Both the position numbers and the translations under genes were made by a program. A DNA stretch of 64,000 nt from Micromonospora alfalfae (GTDB taxonomy: Bacteria > Actinomycetota > Actinomycetes > Mycobacteriales > Micromonosporaceae). Shown piece by piece: positions 43,637 through 52,983 of the stretch (position 1 is its first letter; the number at the start of each line of letters is the position of its first letter). The stretch covers positions 186,001-250,000 of the forward strand of contig NZ_JAKKFH010000011.1 of NCBI RefSeq assembly GCF_022230925.1, in the 5' to 3' direction. The notes under the pieces were generated by a model. That model did no database searches and was not told where the DNA came from. It saw only the letters and a list, made by a program, of their open reading frames with translations.

Positions 43637-45961
43637 TCAGCGGACGTCGGTGGTGGTCCAGCGTGGAGAGGCGTTGGTGACCGCGACGGTGTCACCAACC
43701 AGCGTGGTCAGCGCCTGGGTGTCCCGCCGCGCGCTGGTGCCGACCCAGAGCTCGATGTCTCCGGGCTCCACGACGCGGGTGAACGTGCGGTCGGAGAAGG
43801 CCAGCCGGGTGGTGGGCACCGTCAGCTCGACAGTGACGGACTGGCCCGGTTCCAGGTGGACCCGCCGGTAGCCGAGCAGCTGCGCCACCGGCCGGGTCAC
43901 CGAGGCGACCACGTCACGACCGTAGAGCTGGACCACGTCGTCGCCAGCGACCGCGCCGGTGTTCGTCACCCGCACCGTCACCCCTACCGCCCCGCTGGTC
44001 GGCGCCGTGCTGGGCACTGTGAGCTCGCTGTACGCGAATGTCGTGTAGGACAGGCCGTGGCCGAACGGCGCCACGGGCGTCGCCGGCAGGTTGGTCACCT
44101 CGTTGCCCGCACCGAGGGTGGGGTGCAGATAGGAGTACGGCTGCGCGCCGGCCGAGCGGGGCAGGCTGACCGGCAGCCGACCCGACGGGTTGACCCGCCC
44201 GGAGAGCACCCCCGCTATCGCCCCGGCACCCTCCTCGCCCGGGAAGAACGCCTGCACCACCGCCGCGCAGCGCGAGAGCGCCCAGCCGATCGCGTACGGC
44301 CGGCCGGTGAGCAGCACGAGGACGACAGGTGTGCCGGTCGCCAGCACCGCCTCGACCAGTTCACGTTGGACGCCTGGCAACTCCAGGTCGTCCCGGTCGC
44401 AGCCTTCGCCGACAGTGCCGCGTCCGAAGAGACCGGCGTGGTCGCCGACGACCAGCACGGCAACGTCCGCGTCGGAGGCCGTGGCCACCGCCTCGTCGAA
44501 GCCGGACCGGTCGTCGTCGTTCACGTCGCAGCCGCGTGCCCAGGTGACGAGATCGTCGCCGTGCTCGGCCCGCACGGCGTCGAGAACGGTCGGCACCTCG
44601 ATGCCGGTCTCCACACCGGGGTGCTGGACCAGGACGTGGTTGAGGAATGAGTAGCACCCGAAGAGCGCGCTCTGCCGGTCGGCGTTCGGGCCGATGACTG
44701 CAACCCGTCGCCCGGCGGGCAGCGGCAGCGCGTCCCGGTTGGCGACCAGCACGATCGATTCCTCGGCGAGCCGGCGGGCGATCGACCGGTGCTCGGGCGA
44801 GTCGAGGTCGATCGACTGGGGCGGCTCGTCGCTGAAGGTCGCGTCGAGCAGACCCAGGTCCTGCTTCTGGCGCAGCACCCGCAGCACCGCGCGGTCGATG
44901 AGCGCCTCGTCGAGCTTGCCCGCCCGCACCGACTCCCCCAGGGTCAGATAGGCGTCGCCGGTCGGCAGTTCGACGTCGAGCCCGGCGGTCAACGCCTGCC
45001 CGGCCGCGTCCGCGTGATCGCTCGCCACGTGGTGCAGCAGGTTCAGGAACGCCACACCGTAGTAGTCGGCCACCACGGTGCCGTCGAAGCCCCACTGGTC
45101 ACGCAGGATGCCGGTCAGCATCGTCGGGTCGGCGGCGACCGGCACCCCGTCGATCTCGGTGTACGAGTGCATGACACTGCGGGCGTCGCCGTCGATGATC
45201 GCCATCTCGAACGGGAGGAGCAGCACGTCGGCCAGTTCCCGGGGGCCGACGTGCACCGGGGCGAAGTTGCGCCCGGCGCGCGAGGCGGAGTAGCCGGCGA
45301 AGTGCTTGAGGGTGGCGTGCACCCCCTGCGACTGCAGACCGCGCACGTACGACGTGCCGATGGTGCCGACCAGGTACGGGTCTTCGGCGATGCACTCGTC
45401 CACCCGACCCCAGCGGGGGTCGCGGATCACGTCGAGCACCGGCGAGAGCCCCTGGTGCACGCCCAGGGCCCGCATCGAGGCGCCGATCGCCTCGGCCATC
45501 TCGGTGACCAGTTCGGGGTCGAACGCGGCACCCCAGGCCAGCGGGGTGGGGAACGTGGCCGCCTTCCACGCGGACAGCCCGGTGAGGCACTCCTCGTGGA
45601 CGATCGCCGGAATGCCGAGCCGGGTGCCGGTGACCAGGTCCCGCTGGAACTTCCACAACCAGGACGCGCGTTGCGCCGCATCCAACGGGCGGGTCCCGTA
45701 GGCGCGGGTGAGGTGACCGAGCCCGTGCCGGGAGAATTCTTCGAGCTTGAAGGCGTCGCCGAACTCCCCCTGCAACGGTGCGACCGCCTCGCCGTCCTCC
45801 TTCTCCCAGAAGCCGACGAGCTGGGCGATCTTCTCCTCGATCGTCATCCGGCCGAGGAGGTCGCGTACGCGGGCCTCGCCGTCATGCCCGTCCGGTCGTC
45901 CGTGCTCCGGACCTGCCTGAGCCGGCACCGGCTCGCCCACCACCGCGTGGACCTCAGTCAT
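43637..45961 (-). CDS. GH3 family beta-glycosidase (beta-xylosidase or beta-glucosidase)
   Basis: 774 residues, cytoplasmic (no signal peptide). Domain 1 is the GH3 barrel: DPRWGRVDECIAEDP, Lys219-His220 in TLKHFAGYS and the nucleophile Asp299 in GTVVADYYGV. Domain 2 is the alpha/beta sandwich (VLVANRDALPLP, PSGRLPVSLPRSAGAQPYSY). A fibronectin-III-like domain is at about 665-760. It would hydrolyse short oligosaccharides delivered by the importer encoded just upstream in the operon. ATG 45961 has AGAGGAAGG about nine bases upstream. Probably the last gene of binding protein - permease - permease - GH3. Confidence 0.93.
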   Translation of the reverse strand: MTEVHAVVGEPVPAQAGPEHGRPDGHDGEARVRDLLGRMTIEEKIAQLVGFWEKEDGEAVAPLQGEFGDAFKLEEFSRHGLGHLTRAYGTRPLDAAQRASWLWKFQRDLVTGTRLGIPAIVHEECLTGLSAWKAATFPTPLAWGAAFDPELVTEMAEAIGASMRALGVHQGLSPVLDVIRDPRWGRVDECIAEDPYLVGTIGTSYVRGLQSQGVHATLKHFAGYSASRAGRNFAPVHVGPRELADVLLLPFEMAIIDGDARSVMHSYTEIDGVPVAADPTMLTGILRDQWGFDGTVVADYYGVAFLNLLHHVASDHADAAGQALTAGLDVELPTGDAYLTLGESVRAGKLDEALIDRAVLRVLRQKQDLGLLDATFSDEPPQSIDLDSPEHRSIARRLAEESIVLVANRDALPLPAGRRVAVIGPNADRQSALFGCYSFLNHVLVQHPGVETGIEVPTVLDAVRAEHGDDLVTWARGCDVNDDDRSGFDEAVATASDADVAVLVVGDHAGLFGRGTVGEGCDRDDLELPGVQRELVEAVLATGTPVVLVLLTGRPYAIGWALSRCAAVVQAFFPGEEGAGAIAGVLSGRVNPSGRLPVSLPRSAGAQPYSYLHPTLGAGNEVTNLPATPVAPFGHGLSYTTFAYSELTVPSTAPTSGAVGVTVRVTNTGAVAGDDVVQLYGRDVVASVTRPVAQLLGYRRVHLEPGQSVTVELTVPTTRLAFSDRTFTRVVEPGDIELWVGTSARRDTQALTTLVGDTVAVTNASPRWTTTDVR

Positions 45962-45999
45962 GCTGTGCCTTCCTCTGGTTGTGCTCGTGCCGCTGCCGC

Positions 46000-46866
46000 T
46001 CAGCCCTTTACCGCGCCCTGCAGGCCGCCGACGATCTGCTTCTCCGCGAGCGTGAAGAAGAGCAGTGCCGGCAGCATCGCCAGCGAGGTGAAGGCGAGTA
46101 CGCCTGCCGTGTCGGTGGTGTACTGGCTGGAGAAGTTCTGCACGCCCAGCGGCAGGGTGTGCAGGTTGACGTCGCTGAGGACGAGCAGCGGCAGCAGGAA
46201 CGAGTTCCAGCTCGCCACGAACGCCAGGACGCCAACGGTGACGAGCGCGGGCCGCGACAGCGGCATCGCGACGCGCCAGAGGAAGCCGAGCCGACTCGCA
46301 CCGTCGATGGCGGCGGCGTCCTCCAACTCTCTCGGGATGGCCGAGAGGAAGGGACGCAGGATCACGATCGTCAGTGGCAGTGAGAAGGCGACCTGCGGCA
46401 GGATCACCGCGTAGTAGGAGTTGATCAGATTCAGGTCACGCAGCATGAGGTAGAGCGGCAGGATCGCCGCCCCGGCCGGAAACAGCAGACCGAGGGTGAA
46501 GAAGGTGTAGAGCCCTTCCCGCCCGCGGAAGCGGTAGCGGGCGAGCACGAACGCGGCGGCCAGTCCGAGCACGACCACTGCCAGCGTGGTTCCCAGGGCG
46601 ATGACCGCGCTGTTGAACGCCTGTTGCCAGAAATTGCTCTGGGTCAGCACCCTGGCGTAGTTGTCCCAGACGAACGGGTCGGGCAGGCCGGCCGGGTCCG
46701 CGACGATCTGCGGGGTGGTGCGGAACCCGCCGATGACCACGTAGATGACCGGGGCGATCGACACCGCCGCGATCGCGAGGGCGAGCGCGTAGGTGAGCGG
46801 CGTGCCCCAGGAAACCTGACGGCGTCCGCTGGACGGGGGGAGAACCGAGTTCACGGCCATCGTCAC
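46000..46866 (-). CDS. ABC sugar transporter permease (MalG-like)
   Basis: 288 residues from GTG 46866, where GGAAGG lies five bases upstream and GTGA overlaps the previous stop; an in-frame ATG two codons later is an alternative. Six membrane helices and the EAA loop LEDAAAIDGASRLGFLWRVAMPL. Partner of the MalF-like permease. 38 bases from the GH3 gene. Confidence 0.92.
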   Translation of the reverse strand: MTMAVNSVLPPSSGRRQVSWGTPLTYALALAIAAVSIAPVIYVVIGGFRTTPQIVADPAGLPDPFVWDNYARVLTQSNFWQQAFNSAVIALGTTLAVVVLGLAAAFVLARYRFRGREGLYTFFTLGLLFPAGAAILPLYLMLRDLNLINSYYAVILPQVAFSLPLTIVILRPFLSAIPRELEDAAAIDGASRLGFLWRVAMPLSRPALVTVGVLAFVASWNSFLLPLLVLSDVNLHTLPLGVQNFSSQYTTDTAGVLAFTSLAMLPALLFFTLAEKQIVGGLQGAVKG

Positions 46867-47861
46867 TTCGCCCTTCCGGTGATGGCGCCCTCGATGTCGC
46901 GGCGGAGCAGGAACCGCTGGAACAGCAGCGCCGCCACGAAGGAGATGACGAACAGGATTACCGCCACAGCGTTGCCGTAGCCCCACAGCCGGGCGAAGAA
47001 CCCGTTGTCCACCATGTATGTCGCCATGGTTGCTGATGCGCCGAGGGAACGCACCGCGGGCACCGAGGTCACCCAGATCATGTCGAAGATCTGCAGCGAG
47101 CCGATCATGGACAGGAACATCCAGATCCGGATCGTCGGGCCGAGCAGCGGGATCGTGACGTGCCGTTGGATCTGCCACCAGCTCGCGCCGTCGATGGCCG
47201 CCGCCTCGGTCAGCTCATCGGGCACGTTGGACAGTCCGGCGAGGAGCAGGATGATGGCGAAACCGACGTACTTCCAGGTGAGGATGGCCAGCAGGGTCCA
47301 GATGACCACATCCAGGTCCGCCAGCCAGGCCTGCACCAGGCCGCCCATTCCCAGGGACCGCAGCAGCGCGTCGACGGTGCCTTCGCCGGTCAGCAGCAGC
47401 TTCCACATGATGCCGACGGTGACCTCGGCCAGCACGTACGGCACGAACACCAGCAGGCGGAACACGGCCCGCCCACGGAAGCGACGGTTGAGCAGCAGGG
47501 CGACGCCGAGGGCGATCGGGCCCTGGATCAGCAGCGACCCGAAAACGATGATCGCGTTGTTGCGCAACGCGTCGAGGAAGATCGGATCCTGGAAGGCGAG
47601 GGTGTAGTTCCGCAGACCGACGAACTCGGTGGGAGGGCCGACCCCGCGCCACCGGAACAGGCTGTAGTAGACAGCGAAGCCCATCGGCACCAGCACGAAC
47701 ATCACGTAGATCAGAACGGCCGGCGTGGTGAGCCCGATGATCTCGTACCACTTGCGGCGGTTGTCGGCTCGGCGGGCGGACTCGCGCCCGGCCTTGTGGG
47801 GGCCCGCCGGCGGCGCGGAAGCGCCACCGGCGGGCATACGGATCTGGTTGGCGGAGGTCAC
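46863..47861 (-). CDS. ABC sugar transporter permease (MalF-like)
   Basis: 332 residues, starting at GTG 47861 that overlaps the binding-protein stop (GTGA). A 35-residue cytoplasmic tail precedes six membrane helices; the EAA loop is LTEAAAIDGASWWQIQRHVTIPL. No ATPase gene is in this operon, so energy must come from a shared ATPase (MsiK type) or one encoded elsewhere. Confidence 0.92.
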   Translation of the reverse strand: MTSANQIRMPAGGASAPPAGPHKAGRESARRADNRRKWYEIIGLTTPAVLIYVMFVLVPMGFAVYYSLFRWRGVGPPTEFVGLRNYTLAFQDPIFLDALRNNAIIVFGSLLIQGPIALGVALLLNRRFRGRAVFRLLVFVPYVLAEVTVGIMWKLLLTGEGTVDALLRSLGMGGLVQAWLADLDVVIWTLLAILTWKYVGFAIILLLAGLSNVPDELTEAAAIDGASWWQIQRHVTIPLLGPTIRIWMFLSMIGSLQIFDMIWVTSVPAVRSLGASATMATYMVDNGFFARLWGYGNAVAVILFVISFVAALLFQRFLLRRDIEGAITGRAK

Positions 47862-49162
47862 TTGCTTGCGGCCGCCTTCATTGCCGAGACGACCTTCTCA
47901 GGCGTCCCGTTGCCGGCGAAGATGGCGACGATCGCGTCGTTCATCGCGTTGCCGACGGTGCTGCCGTAAGCCGTGTCCAGCCAGAGCTGCACGTAGCTCG
48001 CGCCGGAGGTGGCATCCAGGATGGACTTCAGCGCGGGGTCCTTCACGGCGTCCGCCGCACCCTTGGCGACGGGCAGGCCGGTGCCGGTCTCGGCGTAGCC
48101 CTTCTGCACCTCGGGGCTCACGATGTACTTGAGGAACTCGACGCACTCGGCCGGGGCGTTCTTGGCGCAGGAGAACCCGTCGCCACCGCCGAGAGCCGCC
48201 TTCGGGTCGCCCGGGGAACCGGCGATCGCCGGCACCGGGAACCAGCCGAGGAACGACGCGAGCTTCGCCTTGTCAGTGGTGACGGTGTCCAGCGTGCCGC
48301 GGTTCCAGTCACCCATGAGCTCCATCGCGGCCTTGCCGTTGGCGAGCATGCCGTTGGCGCTGGTCGGGTCGTTCTGGCCCGGCGTGGCGATGAAGTTGGG
48401 CTGGAACGGCTTGGTGTCGATGAACGCCTTCAGGTCCTGGCCGGCCTTCACGAAGCACGGATCGTCGAAGTTCTTCTCCGCCGATGCCTTCTTGAGGGCG
48501 TCGACCGAGCAGGCTCGCAGCGCCATGTTGTACCACCAGTGCGCGGCCGGCCACTTGTCACCGGCGCCCACGGCGATCGGAATGACGTTGGTCGCCTTGA
48601 GCTTGGTGACCGCGGTGTTGAGCTCTTCGAAGGTGGTCGGCGGAGCCGAGATGCCCGCCGCGGCGAACATGTCCTTGTTGTACCAGATGCCCTCGATGCC
48701 CATCCGGAACGGCAGGCCGTACTGCTTGCCCTTGACCTGCCAGATCTCCGCGGCGCTGCCGATGTTGCCGACCTCGGTCTTGACCTGGTCGGTGATGTCC
48801 TTGAGGTAGTCGGCCTCCACCTGCTCGGTCATCTCGCCGCCGCCCCAGGCCTGGAAGATGTCCGGCGGGTCGCTGCTCAGCAGCGCGGCAGGGAGCCGCG
48901 TGCGCTGGAGCTGGTTCGTCTCGATCGCCTCGATCTCGATCTTGACGGTGGGGTGAAGTGCGGAGAAGTCCTTGGCGACCTTCTCCCAGTAGGTCTTGCC
49001 GGGCCCGTCCTGCGAGGCGTTGTGCCACCAGCTAAGGGTCACCGGATCCTTGTACAGCTCGCTCTGAGGGGCCGCCTCTTCGCCGCCGCTACAGCCGGCG
49101 GTAACAAGAACACTTGTCATTAACAGTGCCAGGACGGCACTCGCACGCCGCTTCGTTGCCAT
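47858..49162 (-). CDS. Extracellular sugar-binding lipoprotein of ABC importer
   Basis: 434 residues. Lipoprotein signal with lipobox TAGC (Cys23). Family 1 solute-binding fold: VTLSWWHNASQDGPGKTYWEK, DIFQAWGGGEM, FRMGIEGIWYNKDMFAAAGI and the GKAAMELMGDWN region. Such proteins bind oligosaccharides for the CUT1 importers. GAGGAG precedes ATG 49162. The operon promoter and operator are readable in the spacer to the divergent LacI gene. Confidence 0.94.
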   Translation of the reverse strand: MATKRRASAVLALLMTSVLVTAGCSGGEEAAPQSELYKDPVTLSWWHNASQDGPGKTYWEKVAKDFSALHPTVKIEIEAIETNQLQRTRLPAALLSSDPPDIFQAWGGGEMTEQVEADYLKDITDQVKTEVGNIGSAAEIWQVKGKQYGLPFRMGIEGIWYNKDMFAAAGISAPPTTFEELNTAVTKLKATNVIPIAVGAGDKWPAAHWWYNMALRACSVDALKKASAEKNFDDPCFVKAGQDLKAFIDTKPFQPNFIATPGQNDPTSANGMLANGKAAMELMGDWNRGTLDTVTTDKAKLASFLGWFPVPAIAGSPGDPKAALGGGDGFSCAKNAPAECVEFLKYIVSPEVQKGYAETGTGLPVAKGAADAVKDPALKSILDATSGASYVQLWLDTAYGSTVGNAMNDAIVAIFAGNGTPEKVVSAMKAAASK

Positions 49163-49208
49163 CGATGTCTCCTCGACTAGTCAGTCGCGGTACTCGGCCT
49201 GCGGCGAA

Positions 49209-49236
49209 GTTTTACAGTCATGTAACTTGATGTCAA
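49209..49236 (-). promoter_or_regulatory. Promoter of the importer/GH3 operon
   Basis: On the minus strand a consensus -35 TTGACA (49231-49236) is separated by 16 bases from a -10-like TAAAAC (49209-49214). An inverted repeat TTACA-GTCA-TGTAA (49212-49225) covers the spacer and -10 box. Confidence 0.6.
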
Positions 49237-49242
49237 TCGGTA

Positions 49243-49258
49243 TCGATAACGTTTTCGA
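49243..49258. promoter_or_regulatory. LacI-type operator TCGATAACGTTTTCGA
   Basis: CG-centred near-palindrome (two mismatched positions of 16) that fits the AANCGNTT core form of LacI/GalR operators. It adjoins the -35 box of the importer promoter and lies 44 bases ahead of the LacI start. Confidence 0.65.
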
Positions 49259-49301
49259 GTCGGTGGCGACGCACCCGCTGCGGGGCCCTATCATCATCGA
49301 C

Positions 49302-50306
49302 GTGGTGTTTCAGCAGCGCGTCAAGATGTCGGATGTGGCACGTACTGCCGGCGTCTCGGTCGCGACAGTGTCGAAGGTCGTCAACGGCCGCTACGGCGTG
49401 GCCCAGGCAACCGTGGAGCGCGTCCAGCAGGTCATCCACGAGCTCGGCTACGAGGCGAGCCTGGGGGCGCAGAGCCTGCGCAGCCACCGCACCAACGTGC
49501 TCGGCATCCTGGTCGCCGAGTTCGAGCCGTTCTCGACCGAACTGCTCAAGGGGGCGTCGCAGGAGGTCGCCGGGAGCGGATACCAGCTGCTGGCCTACTC
49601 CAGCGGGGACGGCGAGGGCGCCGCAGTGGGGTGGGAGCGGCGCTCGCTCGCCCGACTCTCCGGCACCCTCATCGACGGCGCCGTGATCGTCACGCCGACG
49701 GTGGTCGAGACCGAACACAGCTTCCACGTCGTGGCCGTCGACCCACACACCGGGCCGTCCGACCTGCCCACCGTCGACTCGGACAACTTCGCCGGCGCCG
49801 TGCTGGCGACCAACTACCTGCTGTCCCTCGGCCACACCCGGATCGGGCACATCAGTGGACGCACCGACCTGAAGTCGGCGCAGCTGCGCGAGGCCGGCTT
49901 CCGCAGTGCGATGGCCGACGCAGGCGTGCCGGTGGACGAGCGGCTCGTCCGCGTCGGCGGGTTCCGGATCGAGAGCGCCGCCGGCACGGCCGCGGAGCTC
50001 CTCGCCCTCACCGACCGGCCGAGCGCGATCTTCGCGGGTAACGACCTCTCCGCGATCTCCACGATGACAGTGGCCCGCGACATGGGCCTGTCGGTGCCCG
50101 ACGACCTGTCGGTGATCGGCTTCGACAACGTACCGGAGTCGGCGCTGGTCAACCCACCGCTGACGACCATCATGCAGCCGCTGCAACGGATGGGCGCCGA
50201 GGCGTTGCGCCTCCTCGTCGACCTGATCGCCGGCGTCGAACGCGACACCCACATCCGGCTCCCCACCGAGCTGGTCATCCGTTCCTCCTGCCGCCCGCTG
50301 CCCTGA
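49302..50306 (+). CDS. LacI-family transcriptional regulator
   Basis: 334 residues from GTG 49302. The helix-turn-helix MSDVARTAGVSVATVSKVVNG begins only nine codons later, as usual. A start further upstream (TTG 49227 or ATG 49230) would run through the operator, so I prefer GTG 49302, preceded by TATCAT and seven bases (a possible leaderless start). The sensor domain ends with LSVIGFDNVPESALVNPPLTTI. Probably represses the divergent importer/GH3 operon and itself. Confidence 0.9.
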   Translation: MVFQQRVKMSDVARTAGVSVATVSKVVNGRYGVAQATVERVQQVIHELGYEASLGAQSLRSHRTNVLGILVAEFEPFSTELLKGASQEVAGSGYQLLAYSSGDGEGAAVGWERRSLARLSGTLIDGAVIVTPTVVETEHSFHVVAVDPHTGPSDLPTVDSDNFAGAVLATNYLLSLGHTRIGHISGRTDLKSAQLREAGFRSAMADAGVPVDERLVRVGGFRIESAAGTAAELLALTDRPSAIFAGNDLSAISTMTVARDMGLSVPDDLSVIGFDNVPESALVNPPLTTIMQPLQRMGAEALRLLVDLIAGVERDTHIRLPTELVIRSSCRPLP

Positions 50307-50452
50307 CGCCCGGGGCCAGGCGGCGCAGGGACCCCGATCGTCGCCGTCGCACGTGGGGGCACGCGACAGGGTGGCGGAACGTGAATCTCGCCTAAGGCGA
50401 CAATTCCTCCCCTAGGTTCGGTGCGCAGGACGCAGCCGAACCGGGGAGAGAC

Positions 50453-52300
50453 GTGGACACCTATCCGGCGATCGAGGATCACGGTCTCATCGGCGACCTG
50501 CAGACCGCCGCGCTGGTGACGTGCGACGGGACCGTCGACTGGTTCTGCGCGCCGCGGTTCGACTCGCCGAGCATCTTCGCCGCCCTGCTCGACAAGGAGA
50601 AGGGCGGCTACTTCCAGATCGCGCCACACGACGTGCGGTACGTGACCAAGCAGCTCTACCTCCCCGGCACACCCATCCTGATCACCCGGTTCATCAGCGC
50701 CGACGGGGTGGCCGAGGTGATGGACTTCATGCCGGTCACCGGCGAGCGGGTCACCGACACGCATCGGCTGGTCCGCACCGTCACCATGGTCCGCGGCAGC
50801 ATGCGCTTCCGGGTGGAGTGCCGGCCGCGCTTCGACTACGCCCGCGAAGAGCATCAGCTTGAGCGCCACCACAACGGTTACGTCTTCCGCAGCCGGTCGG
50901 CGACGCTGACGTTCAATCCGGTCGACCCGGTGCGGCGGTTGATCTCCGAACAGGGTGACGTCCACCTTGAGGGCGGCGACCTGGTCGCGTACGGCACGCT
51001 GAACGAGGGCGACACCGGCGGGGTGGTCCTGGAGACGGGCGGCGCCGAACCGCGCATCTTCGCGCCGGAAGAGATCCAGGGCATGTTCGAGTGGACCCGG
51101 GACTACTGGCGGCGCTGGCTCGAACGTTCCAGCTACACCGGCCGCTGGCGGGAGATGGTCGAGCGCTCGGCCATCACGCTCAAACTCATGACGTACGCGC
51201 CGACCGGCGCGATGATCGCCGCACCCACCACCGCGCTGCCCGAACTGGTCGGCGGAACCCGCAACTGGGACTACCGCTACACCTGGGTACGCGACACGTC
51301 GTTCTCGGTGCACGCGCTGCTCGGCCTCGGCTTCACCGAGGAGGTCAGCCAGTACATGAACTGGCTGGACGAGCGGATCCGCGAGGCCGGCGACCACCAG
51401 GACCCGCTGAAGATCATGTACCGGGTGGACGGCTCCTCCGACCTGCACGAGGAGGTGCTGGACCATCTGGAGGGCTACCGCGGCTCCCGGCCGGTGCGGA
51501 TCGGCAACGGCGCCGCCGACCAGCTCCAGCTCGACATCCACGGCGAGGCCCTCTACGCCATGCACCTCGCCGACGAGCAGGGCATCCGCGTCTCACACCA
51601 GGTGTGGAAGAGCACCGTCCGGTTGGTCGACTGGCTCTGCCACAACTGGGACCAACCCGACGCCGGCATCTGGGAGAGCCGTCACCACCCCCGCAACTAC
51701 ACCTTCGGTCGGGTGATGTCCTGGGTCGCGCTGGACCGGGCCATCCGGCTGGCCACCCGCACCGGCCGCCCCGGGGACATGACCTGCTGGACCGAGCAGC
51801 GCAACCGCATCTACAACCAGGTCATGGAGCGCGGATACGACCGGGCCCGCGGCACCTTCGTGCAGGCGTACGACGAGAACGTGCTGGACGCGGCGCTGCT
51901 CGCCATGCCGGCGGTCGGTTTTGTCACGCCGAGCGACCCGCTGTGGCAGTCCACCCTGCAGGCGATCGAGCGCGAACTGGTCTCCGACAGCCTGGTCCAC
52001 CGGTACGACCCGGTCCACTCCCCCGACGGCCTCCCGGGCCACGAGGGCACCTTCAACATGTGCACCTTCTGGTACGTCGAGGCACTGGCCCGTGCCGGCC
52101 GCCTCGACGACGCCCGACTCACGTTCGAGAAGATGTTCACCTTCAGCAACCACCTCGGCCTCTACGCCGAGGAGATCGCCGCGACCGGGGAACAGATCGG
52201 CAACTATCCCCAGGCGTTCAGCCACCTCTCATTGATCAATTCTGCGTTGACTCTCAACGACCTGCTCGACAGCGAGGCCGACTCCCGCCGCAGGCGGTAG
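50453..52300 (+). CDS. GH15 family glucoamylase/trehalase-type hydrolase
   Basis: 615 residues, start GTG 50453 with GGGGAGAG ahead. An N-terminal beta-sandwich (about 1-235: IEDHGLIGDLQTAALV, GTVDWFCAPRFDSPS) precedes the (alpha/alpha)6 barrel. GTRNWDYRYTWVRD lines the active site; Glu408 in GIWESRHHPRNY is the probable acid and Glu580 in TGEQIGNYPQAFSH the base. No signal peptide, so it acts in the cytoplasm on alpha-glucans or trehalose. In actinobacteria this branch includes trehalases. Separate from the upstream LacI gene by 146 bases. Confidence 0.93.
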   Translation: MDTYPAIEDHGLIGDLQTAALVTCDGTVDWFCAPRFDSPSIFAALLDKEKGGYFQIAPHDVRYVTKQLYLPGTPILITRFISADGVAEVMDFMPVTGERVTDTHRLVRTVTMVRGSMRFRVECRPRFDYAREEHQLERHHNGYVFRSRSATLTFNPVDPVRRLISEQGDVHLEGGDLVAYGTLNEGDTGGVVLETGGAEPRIFAPEEIQGMFEWTRDYWRRWLERSSYTGRWREMVERSAITLKLMTYAPTGAMIAAPTTALPELVGGTRNWDYRYTWVRDTSFSVHALLGLGFTEEVSQYMNWLDERIREAGDHQDPLKIMYRVDGSSDLHEEVLDHLEGYRGSRPVRIGNGAADQLQLDIHGEALYAMHLADEQGIRVSHQVWKSTVRLVDWLCHNWDQPDAGIWESRHHPRNYTFGRVMSWVALDRAIRLATRTGRPGDMTCWTEQRNRIYNQVMERGYDRARGTFVQAYDENVLDAALLAMPAVGFVTPSDPLWQSTLQAIERELVSDSLVHRYDPVHSPDGLPGHEGTFNMCTFWYVEALARAGRLDDARLTFEKMFTFSNHLGLYAEEIAATGEQIGNYPQAFSHLSLINSALTLNDLLDSEADSRRRR

Positions 52301-52309
52301 CGCCAGCAT

Positions 52310-52338
52310 GCTCCGGCCGGCCGCCGCCCACCCGGAGC
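52310..52338 (+). terminator. Hairpin after the GH15 gene
   Basis: GCTCCGG and CCGGAGC arms with a 15-base loop, ten bases past the stop. Weak alone, but well placed. Confidence 0.4.
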
Positions 52339-52428
52339 CGACGGCGGGAAGAGCTTGACGCGCCCACGTCCATCGCGCATGGTCGATAGGCATCGACCAT
52401 CTCGAATGTATTGACACTGGGGGAACCG

Positions 52429-52983
52429 ATGAAGGCATTCGTCACCACCGTCTCGGTTGCGGCCCTGCTGCTCCTGGCCACGGGCAGCGCATCCCACGGC
52501 CAGCCAGCGGCCGACCCGCCCTGCACCGGGCAGATCCACCCGAACCCGGGGTTCGAGCGCGGCACCGCCGACTGGACGGCCGGCCCCCGCATCGTCGTGC
52601 TCGGCGACGCGACCCGGCCCGCACACACCGGCCGCGCGTACGCCACCTTCGCCGGACTGGACGTGACACGTGCCGACCTGCTGCGCAGCACCGTCACGGT
52701 GCCGGCCAACTGCGACCTCACGGTCCGCTTCTGGGTGCGGACCACCACCACGGAGACCAGCCGCGGCGACTACCTCAACGTCGGGCTGGCGGTCACCGGG
52801 ATACCCCCGAAGACGAGGTTCTCGCTGGCCTTCGACGGCGGGGCGCAGTGGCGGCAGTACGTCATGTCGAGCGGAACCGCCACCACCGAACGCACCGCGA
52901 CGGCCAGCTTCCTCGCCAGCGAGACAGCCGGCAACGGCGCCACGACCTTCGACGTCGACGACGTGTCCTTCACGTTGAGCTGA
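52429..52983 (+). CDS. Secreted carbohydrate-binding-like protein
   Basis: 184 residues. Signal peptide about 1-24 (AFVTTVSVAALLLLATGSASHG). The mature domain starts CTGQIHPNPGFERGTADWTAG and ends with a beta strand FDVDDVSFTLS, the pattern of a galactose-binding-like jelly roll (CBM_4_9/CBM-like). One disulfide is possible between PPCTG and ANCDL. GGGGGAA lies a few bases before ATG 52429. It is a secreted binding protein or a module without enzyme. Its 3' end overlaps the convergent frameshifted gene by 14 bases. Confidence 0.75.
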   Translation: MKAFVTTVSVAALLLLATGSASHGQPAADPPCTGQIHPNPGFERGTADWTAGPRIVVLGDATRPAHTGRAYATFAGLDVTRADLLRSTVTVPANCDLTVRFWVRTTTTETSRGDYLNVGLAVTGIPPKTRFSLAFDGGAQWRQYVMSSGTATTERTATASFLASETAGNGATTFDVDDVSFTLS

